64,000 bases of DNA from positions 38,217,001 through 38,281,000 of the forward strand of contig NC_068560.1 in the NCBI RefSeq assembly GCF_022201045.2, read 5' to 3'. Under the pieces are notes generated by a model. The model ran no database searches and was not told the DNA's origin. It saw only the letters and a program-made list of their open reading frames with translations. Below are positions 54,240 to 64,000 of this stretch, piece by piece. The first letter of the stretch is position 1; the number at the start of each line of letters is the position of its first letter. Both the position numbers and the translations under genes were made by a program. This DNA is from Citrus sinensis (Eukaryota; Streptophyta; Magnoliopsida; Sapindales; Rutaceae).

Positions 54240-57200
54240 ATGGCGTCGAGTTCTAGAGGGTTCACCACTCAGCTCGATTTCCGACTCCGCAGACCCGTTG
54301 ATATCTCTCGCGGACAAGTTAATGGATTGGACGAGCCGAGGAAGCGGAAACGAGTTTCTTTTGAAGGTGAACGAATTGGAGTGAGTCGAATTAGCTGCTG
54401 TTGCTCTGACCCGGTAGTTCCGATTCGGTCATGTAAGAGTGTTGAGAAATGCGAGGAATGGAGGTTCGATCCGAAAAAGAGCTCTCACCGCTCCCGAATC
54501 CAAGCCTCTCCTTCAATGCCCTTCGCTTCCTCTCAGTACGTCACTTTTAATTTTATGCGACCCTGCTGTGCATATTCGCATTAACATTGAATTTCACCAG
54601 TTATATAATAAATAAAATAGGTTGCAATTAAGATTTGATTAGTTTTAAGTTCTAATGCTGTAATCACAAGTTCATTTAACCATCAATATATTATTGTGAT
54701 TAGTGGCTAAGAAGCTATCTTAGTGTTTTTTTTTTTCAAGTTTGCCCTGGTGTGCTGATGTAATTGAGTTATTAGTGACATGATTAAGGTACTGTTTGAT
54801 CCTTTGGCCTTGCTGTAGATAAGTTTGTTCCGAATTTATTTTTGAAGTTATACTGTGAGCTACTTAATTTATAATGTAAAGGATGATTGAGGGAAGCCTT
54901 TGCTTTTTTGCATAATAATATTAGCAGATCTTGTTCTGTCTCCAAACAAGGAAAATTTTATCCCCGTTGTACCCCGAGGAATTCAGGTCCACAGTCTCGC
55001 GACAGTCCGCCAAAAAGAGGTAATTTGTTGGAGGTTAAGAGGATTAAATATGATTTTCTTCTGGCTAATATAGCATTTCGAATGTCGTGCCTAATAAAAA
55101 GACATGTTCGCTGGTTTATTCACTTTAGACACTGGTATTGCAAATGAGAAAGACTGGGGCATCAGCTTATTAAATGAAAATGTTAATGAGACTGGCACTA
55201 ATGAAGATGGCAGTACTTGGTATCGTGAAAGTGGGGAAGATCTAGGAGAAAATGGATACAGATGTAGATGGACAAGGATGGGTGGTCGGTCCCATGATGA
55301 TTCCTCTGAATGGAAAGAAACGGTACAATTTTCTTTTCTTAAATCACGTTTGGATGTATGAATGTTGTTGATGCTGGAGTGAAACAAATTGGAAGCAATT
55401 CTGTGTAACAAGTATGCTTAAATGGGTAACACTCACCCATTTGCTTTTGAAACCAAAGTTGATTTTGAATGCTATTTTTTCAGATGTTTTATTTGAATCT
55501 AAAATTGTTTGATCAAAGCCATTTACACACTTAAGTTAATATAAAAGAATATTGATTAATTTGTCTGTATATTACATTTTATCTTAGTTGTGATTCCTGG
55601 GTTCTCCTCTGGTTTGCTTTTATCTCTCTCTCTCTCCTTTCCAAAGTGCCCTTTTTAGTAGCAGAACCTTCTGCCTTTTCTATTGCTTTGATGTTCAAAT
55701 ATCTATGATTGGATTTGGTGGCCTAGACCAGATCCAGTTGACTGATTGCATCTGCATCTGCATCAGTCAACTGTCATGATCTGTCTAGGTTCTTCTAGAT
55801 TGACTTTGGTTTTATAACGCTATTAAGTATCATCCCAGGTAGATGCATTTAATTGGATTTATTGATCTCCTTGACAGTGGTGGGAGAAAAGTGATTGGAC
55901 TGGATACAAAGAGCTAGGTATATTCCTTAACTTGTCAATACTTGATATGCTGTTTATTCACTTAATTATTCTGGGAGATGGCGGAAGTCTTTGGACAGTT
56001 TTTTGCACAGTTAGCTTCAATTTCAAGACATTAGCAACGTAATCATATATTTTGAGAGACTAGAAAACGAAAGGACTAATATTGAGAACTGTTTGAAAAG
56101 CCTGTATTGGTAATATAACCTACCAATTTGACACAATGAAATGTTGTCTAAAATAATTAGATTTGGTGTACCATTATGATACTCCGAAAGTAGAGAGGTG
56201 TTGGAAGTTTTCAGCAAAGATTCAAATGAGAGTGCTTTGGCCATGGCATTTCAATTAGGAATAACTTGCAGTTATGCAATACATGTGAAAGAAGGTCATT
56301 GAATTTGTTAGTGCCGAGTTTCTTTCATAAGGAAACAATCATCTAGATATAGGAGATGCTCTTCCTTCTTTATGAAAAGTGCTCACTTTCGGTAGAGTTC
56401 ATATTTTGTAGGTGTGGAGAAATCTGGAAGAAATGCTGAAGGGGATTCATGGTGGGAAACATGGCAAGAGGTGCTTCATCAAGATGAATGGAGGTCCTTT
56501 ACTATGTTTTACTATTCCCCATGAGTTTGCATCTTGTTTTCTTATTTGCTTCCTATCCATGAGATGCAAATCAATCATTCAATCTTACCATGAATATATC
56601 AGTTCATTTATTGTGCCAATTTGAAATTTGCAGCAATTTAGCAAGGATAGAGAGGAGTGCCCAGAAACAAGCAAAATCTGGCACTGAAAATGCAGGATGG
56701 TATGAGAAGTGGTAAGCTAATATTACAATGCTTAACAACTACAACAATAATATTTCGTTTGCATTAAGGATGCAGTTGATCGATGCCCAGGTATCCGGTA
56801 TCTGCTACTTTACTAATGCATTTTGTTTTGGATTTAGGTGGGAGAAGTATGATGCTAAAGGCTGGACTGAGAAAGGGGCACATAAGTATGGTAGACTAAA
56901 TGAACAGTCATGGTGGGAGAAGTGGGGAGAGCATTACGATGGAAGAGGATCTGTTCTAAAATGGTTCTCTCTCTTTCTACCTTAGATGTGTTTTTTGCAA
57001 AGTTCTAATGCTATAGGGAATCTTAATATTTTTTTGTAGTTACTGGCTGTAGTGAGTTGTTCAGAGCAATAATTTAGCACGCAGCATATTTGTTGTGGGA
57101 TGTAGAGCAATGGAGAATTTAATTAATATTATAAACGCTGGAAGTGCTTTGACACTTGCTAAAATTCAGTCCAATTATGAAATTTTTTTCCACTAGAGTT

Positions 57201-58709
57201 GGTGTATGACTAATCCTTCCCAGTAAATCTGATAACGATCATGCTCTGTGGAAACATTAAGTGAAATAGGCATGTTATGTATGGCCAAACAAAGAGATGA
57301 AAACTATTGTCTTTCCAAGAGTACTTGTTTTTTCTTTGGAGAGAAACAATGAATAAATAATATTTTCTTAAATGTAGTTTTGCTTAATTCCTTTTTTCTT
57401 CTCCTTCAGGACAGATAAGTGGGCTGAGACTGAGTTGGGAACCAAATGGGGAGACAAGTGGGAAGAGAAGTTCTTCGCTGGCATTGGTTCACGTCAAGGG
57501 GAGACGTGGCATGTATCACCCAGTGGTGAACGTATGCCTTGTTCTCATACCTCGTCTTCCTGCCTGAATGATTTTCCTTTTCTCAAATTCTGTTGGTTAT
57601 TTGCCCATTATTATCTCTTGTGACATTAGTTAGTTTCTATTATCTTACTGATTTTCTTATAGAGCTGCCGCATTCATGTATACGACTTTCTGTTTAGTTT
57701 GGACAATATGCTTACAGATCTCATGATTTCATAAAATGTGACAAGATCAGTTTCTTGTATATATTCTTCTTGGGCATTTCTTCACAGTTTTTTCCAAACC
57801 AAATCCTTTCACTATGCTGGTAATAAACATGGAATGATAGATGGTTTAGTTTATATTTGATCTAATAGAGAGTTTTATTGTGATCTTTGCACCTTTTCGT
57901 TAGGACTTTTATGGCTGTTATTGAGGAGTTGCACAGATACGGAATTATAGCTTTGACATCTGTTGTTTGAATAACACTATGCTATTGAGATGAAACAGTA
58001 GTTTGCTTTGTGAACCATCCTCACAAGGTTATTGTGATATTTGTACATAGGTTTGAAACTATGAATTTCAGGTTTTGCTTTAACTAAGAATTTATTATTT
58101 CATCTCGTGACTAGGTTGGTCAAGGACATGGGGGGAGGAACATTTTGGAAATGGGTATGGATCTCTCAATACCCTAAATTCAGTGAACACATTGCTAAGA
58201 AATTGTCTCACCTTATCTAACATTTCCAACTATTGCATCACTTCTTCAAATAGACATTTGAGTAGTTGTCTTGCCTTTTTGCTTCACCAGGAAAGTTCAC
58301 AAATACGGAAAGAGCACAACCGGCGAAAGCTGGGATATAGTTGTGGATGAGGAAACCTATTACGAGTAAGAACATGTTTCCTTTCCACTTTTCTGCTTTT
58401 CCTGTTGTGTTTTGGACAATGCTTAATTTGGAATTTAGTCAGATTAACTCTCCTAGTACGGGCTGTAAGTGCCTAATCTTTATTGACAAAAGACAAATAC
58501 TTTTTCGCTTTTTGAAAGGTCACAAAGTAATTGACAAGATCTAACATGTTTTTATCCAATGAAGGGCTGAGCCTCACTACGGATGGGCTGATGTTGTGGG
58601 AGATTCGAGTCAGTTGCTGTCAATCCAACCACGGGACAGGCCGCCTGGTGTTTTCCCAAACCTAGACTTTGGGCCATCACCTGATCCAGCTGACGACCAA
58701 CCGGGCTAG
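54240..58709 (+). CDS. ESV1: EARLY STARVATION 1-type starch-binding tryptophan-rich plastid protein
   Basis: Eleven exons join in frame: 54240-54535, 54928-55019, 55129-55322, 55878-55917, 56412-56493, 56634-56711, 56838-56963, 57410-57531, 58115-58154, 58291-58365 and 58565-58709, giving 429 residues, like Arabidopsis ESV1 and shorter than LESV. The N-terminus is Ser/Arg-rich, suiting a transit peptide. From about residue 130 the protein is a run of Trp/acidic repeats: EKDWGISLLNENVNETG, ETWWEKSDWTGYKELG, WYEKWWEKYDAKGWTEKGA, SWWEKWGEHYDG, DKWAETELGTKWGDKWEEKF and SRTWGEEHFGNG. It ends in a proline-rich tail (RPPGVFPNLDFGPSPDP). Known role: ESV1 and LESV bind glucan helices in starch granules and control the timing of night-time starch breakdown. 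A tiny upstream frame (54218-54232, MAFS) ends seven bases before the start. LESV is the alternative assignment. Confidence 0.88.
55722..55789. repeat. Strong 68-bp hairpin in an ESV1 intron
   Basis: The arms are 55722-55746 and 55762-55789, with a 15-base loop made of GCATCT repeats. CAGTTGACTGAT pairs exactly with ATCAGTCAACTG. The outer CCTAGAC.AGATC pairs with GATCTGTCTAGG, with one bulged base on the left and a four-base bulge on the right. It lies in the intron between 55322 and 55878. Confidence 0.75.
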
Positions 58710-60657
58710 TCTCCCCCAATCTTCAGTGAAGAGCTATGTTTAGGCCCCCATTATTTTGTTTTAGGTGGTTTCAAAATTATTGGATCGAATCATATCGGTT
58801 GAAAGAAACTCCTCTTGTAACTGAATATCGTGAATTCCTGTTCAATTGATTCATTCTTTCAATAATCAATTTTGCCCACTTCACGTTTTGATTAAATTGA
58901 GGACGTAATTACATTATTTGAGCAAAATTTTGGGAAAATTGTAAGTTATTTATTTCCTCTTTGGGCCGGGAGGAGCGCCAGCCCGCTGTTCATTTGAAGG
59001 TGAGTGCATTTATTAAGTCCCGGCGTTTCATCTCATAAGACCCCTCTAATATTCAAATTATCGTAAAGGACAGGATCTGTGCTGTATTTACTTTTCAATC
59101 AAACTCAACAACCCAGCATCTCTCCTCTTTTGTATTTTTACTTGCATGCTATAAGCATAAAAATGTTTTTATTTTTCAAAACAATGTATTTCACTCTTTT
59201 TATAGCGATTTGATGATGAGTACAACATAATCTCAGCTTGATCATTTTTTAGTTCTTTATTTCTTTTTCACTCTAAAATATGTAACTTCAGAAATTTATT
59301 TGTCTAAAAGAATCTCTAGTGGACACTTGCATAAGAGATGATCAATTTAAAATAAAATACAATAATGGATGATAAACTTGTACCTAAGTGTGTTGGTGTA
59401 ATTCTTTAAAAAGAAAAAGATAGTTATAACAGAACACAAAGGAATTTGGAAGTAGATGGAAAGGGGGAAAAAAAGATAAGAGTCCCCTAAAATAAGAGAG
59501 TAATTTTCGAAGTTAATGGAGTCTTGTGAGATAACATGCGCAGGTTGAATATCATTACTCTTTAAAATTTAAGCTGTTGGGCTTCGATTGTTATGACAAG
59601 TTGTCGGGGAAGGGAAGACTGGATAGAAATCGCCCCCATCGATTATCTATTTATCTTACTACACCACCCTTGCCAAACCCTTGCCAAAAGGGGCACGATT
59701 CTATAACTTGTGCGTGTATAATACAACCTTTTACAGATTGAAATAAATAACTTCCTAGACTAAGGCATATCAACAAGAAATTTTTTTCAGTTCCAGAAAA
59801 TATTGTTTTCTAATCTTAAGCTAATCACAAACAATGAAGTCCTAATCATTTGTTCAATTCTCTTCACCAAAAACTATTGTCATACACGATGATTCTTACC
59901 AGTGTTGTTCAATGAACATGAAAATACATCATCAACTAGAAAACCGGGCCCAAAAAAAACACCCCTATATATATTTATATCACCGTAAATGCAAAATTAA
60001 TATGGATCAGGAACATAAGAACTAAGAAGTGAAAAAGGCCGATTCAATGATTCTTAAAATTTGTTTTCGTCCACCATCCACAGATCCAACATGCAAATCC
60101 GTTGACTGTATGGCGTCAGCAATCAGCACTTCAGATGTTAACGTACGGCATGGTTGAATGAACTTGAAAAGACTTACAAAACCAGTAAACATGCTACAAC
60201 TGTAAAATTTCTATTCTCTCTATCCTTTTCTTTTGCATTTTTTAGCAAAGATGCCTCAATTAAATATCTGTTCACACAAATTAACTAAACAGTTGAATTA
60301 CACAAACCTTTGGCTCGAAAACTTTTCTTGCACCACCCATGTCTGGCATTGCATTCTGCTGCAACATAGACTAAGAAAGCTTCTGGTAGATTCCATTCTC
60401 AACCAAGTGCCCCAACACATGACTAATAGAAATGCAGATCGCTTTCAATATGATTAATAGCTCACTGTCAGAAATTCAATGTTGCAGCCATCATCTCCAT
60501 TCCAATGGTCTTATATACATCACTCTGACGTTTCTGCAGGATTGTTGAAGTTTTGGTTAGAGCTGCAAATTTTGCTAATGGGGGACACAAGGATGTATGA
60601 AATTCACAAATGAATTGGTGTGGTAGACCCAAAAAGCTCTTTTAAGTGTTATTCTGT
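58710..60657. other. Convergent 3' spacer between ESV1 and the O-fucosyltransferase gene
   Basis: Both genes end here. ESV1's 3' UTR runs from 58710 with AATAATC-like A/T signals near 58858. The rest is AT-rich and without a recognisable gene; the plus-strand frame at 60233-60457 looks random. Confidence 0.45.
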
Positions 60658-63600
60658 TTAATCAGATAGCATCTCCTCCAACTCAGGTTCCTCAGAGATG
60701 ATTGAATCATAATCCAAAACTGTTCCATTATTCAGTTCCTTGTCTTGAAGTCCTCTTTGGTCTTCATCATCATCGGGATCAGACCATTCTGGATCATCCT
60801 CATCATTCTGATCATCGCTTACCATAACTTCCTTTCTGGTTAAACTATCCCCCTTTCCATATTTCCTAGGCACTGAATCTTTCTTTGTCCGGGCCTCAGA
60901 ATCTTCACATATGCAGGTGGCTGGATTCTCGTGAAACTCACCCCTGCCTGGTCTTACCTCATTTGGCTCTCCCATGAAGCCTCGCTGGTAACTACGAACT
61001 TTTGAGGCAAATGTGTCCCATGTCGTGCTGGTCTGGTTCAAAAATAACCGATAGAGCTTTTTAGCATTTGGACGAATGGTTGGCTTGTGCCCAAAATATT
61101 TCCTGCAAACAAAAGAAAGAAATTCTAAAGTTAGCCACCAGTTACAAGTATGAAAACAGCTCAAGACAGAATAAAACATGTGTACCTTCTTCCAGCTAAA
61201 ATTTTGGCCATATTACCATTGTTATTGGTAACAAATATGTCACTTTCATCACAAACAATAAAGTCCAATGCAGCCATCCGCGAAGAGAATGAAGAAAATG
61301 GTTCCAACTCCTTGGACGCGATAGTCTCTTTAGAATAGAAGTTCGGAAATAGTGCCTTTAAGGGTGCCAATGTCTCTTCTCCTCCATAAACTTCACCAGA
61401 AGCCACATAGATATGAACGTCACTGCCGTATCCTAGTGCTCTTAACATTAGACCAACTTCTAGTGGAGTGAGTGGACATTTTCCATGCCTTCTTTCCTTA
61501 TCAGGATTGCTTATCTGAAAATCAGTTGAAACAAGGTCTCTTCATACTGGATGTCCAAAATTTGGCAGTAGAAAAATCTAACAGGACCAAAATGAAGCTT
61601 ATATCGAAGTGAAAATAGAACACAAGTCAAATACAACAAAAATGACTTAATTTGTCTTCTCTCTAGCAGATGTCAGAGCAATTTCCTAGCATCAATTTAT
61701 TTTCTTTTGCTATTGTTTTTTTTACCCTAGCTGCTCTGCGCCATTTGTTGCAGAAATTTTTATATGAAATCTGTATTTCTCTTTGTATATTCACACATTC
61801 TAGGCCAAAAATGAATTATAAAAAAAAAAAAAGTCAAATATGTCAAGAAAACAGGAATTTTTTACTAAATAAATGTCGGTAGATGATCATCCTAAATCAA
61901 GGTTTATATTTTATAGTCTTACATGTAAAGTTTTCCATCTCTTCCGTATTGCACCCAGTTCCTTTCTCTCCTTATCACCTCCACCGTAATAGCATCCAGA
62001 GAATGCAAGCATGTCAGGTTCAAACCTGTAACAAGAGAAAAACATGTACGTCAAAACTGTCTTGTGAATGTTAGGTTCACTGCTCAAAAAAAATTATAAT
62101 ACAACACAAGCAAGATTCTCAGAGTGTCTATGCCATAATCAATGAATCACAACCAAATGATGCTCCGCTCTTATCATCCATCAATTACAGGCTTCAAAGG
62201 CAATGTTACCACAGCTTTATTTTTAGGATCAGCAGGTCAGGCCGGGCCTGCGGTTCTAATGATTCCGTAGATACAGAAAGAGTCAGTCTCAAGTGTGCAG
62301 TACATCAGACCATTATATGTAGTACGCAATTTCTACATGCATGTATCAAATGTGTGTGCACAAACAGTAGTACAGTATCCATGGGTGTCTAAAACAGTAA
62401 CCAGAAATATAGAGGACCGAAGATTAATCATTCTACCTCAGATGCAAAGCAATGTAATGCTTGCCTTTCATCCTCATTTGATGGACCAGTTTTTCACCCA
62501 TTTTTTGGATAGAATCAGTAAAACTTAGAGCATGGTAGTTAACCCTGCATCTCAACTTCTGCAGATCTGTATCCAACTTGTTTGCAAGTCTGTAATCAAA
62601 CTTGGATAGCTGAACAGCCTGCCGCACAATGAACACCAAAAATCTAAATTTGGTTGATTATACATAGGTCCAACAAGCAAGTGAATTCAATTAATATCTA
62701 AACTAATTACATATGCACAAAAGGGGGAAAGAAATAAAGAAAAGGTATAATGCTAATTAAGAAATGTGATTAATCACAAAGAATAATCATATTTCTTCCC
62801 ATGCGTGGATAAGGAATCAATCAAGCGTTGCAGGTGGAACAAAAAAAAGTGAGCTATAACAGGCATAAACAAGAGGAATGGCATCCTATGAAATGAAAAA
62901 AGAATACTGAAAACTTGTAACATATAAAAGAAAACAGGAAAAGGTTTAGAGAACTGAAACTTACATGCCTTTTCAAAAGAACAGGTAATACACGATTCTG
63001 ATAACATTTTTCATTGCATTTCCTTGGGACACGCATGTGATATGGTGTCAAAGATTTTCCTCCTTTCCTTGGGATCTGCTTTATGATTTTAACATCTTTT
63101 GACAAAACTGATATAAACCGATCAACATCAAAAATCTCTGAAAAGTCGCTGCACAAAAAAAAAAAAAAGAAGAAAGAAAAAGAGAAACAAATGTAATAAA
63201 TTAGTCAAAATTAAGCATCACACTATCTTTTCAAACTTGGACAGACATAAGAAACTATAAATTCAAATTGCAATAGAGATGACATAGAAAATGAAACCAG
63301 GTATTAACTAACCTGGCATCCTTCCAGAAAGACTTTTGGTCCAGCTTTGGTATAACAAGAGTAGCATTCAAAATTCGGGCAGCGACAACAGCATCTATGA
63401 TCTGCCAATGACGTGCTCAGTTATCTTGGAACCAATGATAAAGAATTTAAAAACTTTAAGGTAATCAAGAAGTAACATTGCAATAACAAAATCAACTGAT
63501 AGTTGATGTGTTTGGTCCATTCATTATACAGCCCTATCATTAAGCTTGTTCATAAATTAATAGAACAAAGTTTCATGTTGACTAATGACAACTAATCAAT

Positions 63601-64000
63601 GTGAAGTAGCTGTGGACCACAAAAAAGAAAAAATTGTGATTGTTTGTAATGTAAGAAGCTCAGAAAGTTACCCCAGTTCTTTGCTGATTCAAGCCTCCAC
63701 TTGTAACAATCGCCAAGTACCTATTTGAATGTGTTACGTCTCCAGCTTCTGCAACAACGTCAATACGAGCTCAAATGAGAGCAATAGTAGCTAATTTGTA
63801 GGGGAAACAGCTTAATACAGAATGGTTTAGTTAGAGCAAAAACCTAATTGCAGTTAAATCAGATCATAAGCAACAAAAAGGCAACATTGAAATAAATACA
63901 CACTTGCAAACTTGCTGCTGGCTATGCTGCATCCGTGATAAAATTGGGCGTTTCTTGAGCTCCAAATGTCACGATCTAATTTGCCACCATCTCTCTGTTT
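60658..64000 (-). CDS. O-fucosyltransferase family protein (plant GT106-like), 5' end outside the window
   Basis: Eight visible exons, read right to left: 63904 to the edge, 63672-63748, 63313-63401, 62965-63148, 62437-62618, 61923-62025, 61186-61514 and 60658-61102. They join in frame to the last 501 residues. Signature blocks are RYLAIVTSGGLNQQRTG (sugar-nucleotide-binding region), IIDAVVAARILNATLVIPKLD, HYIALHLRFEPDMLAFSGC with the HLRFE motif, CPLTPLEVGLMLRALGYG, HIYVASGEVYGGE, and the C-terminal DFIVCDESDIFVTNNNGNMA. Family members are Golgi type II proteins annotated as putative protein or cell-wall fucosyl- or rhamnosyltransferases; the acceptor is unknown here. The C-terminal 100 residues are very acidic (DDQNDEDDPEWSDPDDDEDQ). 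The N-terminal membrane anchor would lie beyond 64000. Confidence 0.92.

Overview
The window is nuclear DNA of a flowering plant, most likely a eudicot. The genes have many short introns with GT..AG borders, the spacers are very AT-rich, and miniature transposons and an L1-type LINE sit between genes. The LINE ORF1 resembles copies I associate with Citrus and other Sapindales; that placement is inference from memory.

Eight protein-coding loci can be reconstructed exon by exon. From left to right: a thylakoid FtsH protease of the FTSH1/FTSH5 type (+, 758-3850); a BSK1-like brassinosteroid-signalling pseudokinase (-, 4736-9213), tail-to-tail with FtsH; a DUF630/DUF632 protein of the NRG2-like kind (-, 14443-18520); a single-exon DUF241/BPS1-like protein (-, 23954-24844); a type II membrane glycosyltransferase-like protein (-, 41845-43911); a WD40 protein of the EIPR1/TSSC1 type (+, 48341-52220); the starch-binding tryptophan-rich protein ESV1 (+, 54240-58709); and the C-terminal part of a plant O-fucosyltransferase-family protein (-, 60658 to the window edge), tail-to-tail with ESV1. 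There is no operon logic. FtsH and ESV1 both act in the chloroplast, but nothing links their control.

The accessory part is 24.8-41.8 kb plus the AT-rich spacers. A LINE fills 26352-34113, with perfect 15-bp target duplications and a poly(A) tail. Its ORF1 is interrupted by a 1.77-kb deleted hAT element that has its own perfect 8-bp target duplication. Its ORF2 carries one frameshift and five stop codons, and 283 bp of its RNase H region is inverted in place. Other elements are a 1.47-kb palindromic Harbinger-like element (9749-11215) swollen by an AAT-rich minisatellite, a diverged relic of it at 13.3 kb, a hAT-like MITE whose right half lies in a roughly 700-bp tandem duplication (40.1-41.7 kb), a Mutator-like MITE with a 10-bp target duplication (44322-44967), and a 190-bp palindromic MITE at 47.2 kb.

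The least explained stretch is 37231-37801. A good TATA box precedes a relatively GC-rich segment with two same-frame reading stretches separated by one TAG; it may be an unannotated small gene or its decayed remnant. I see no tRNA, rRNA, CRISPR or bacterial-type feature.
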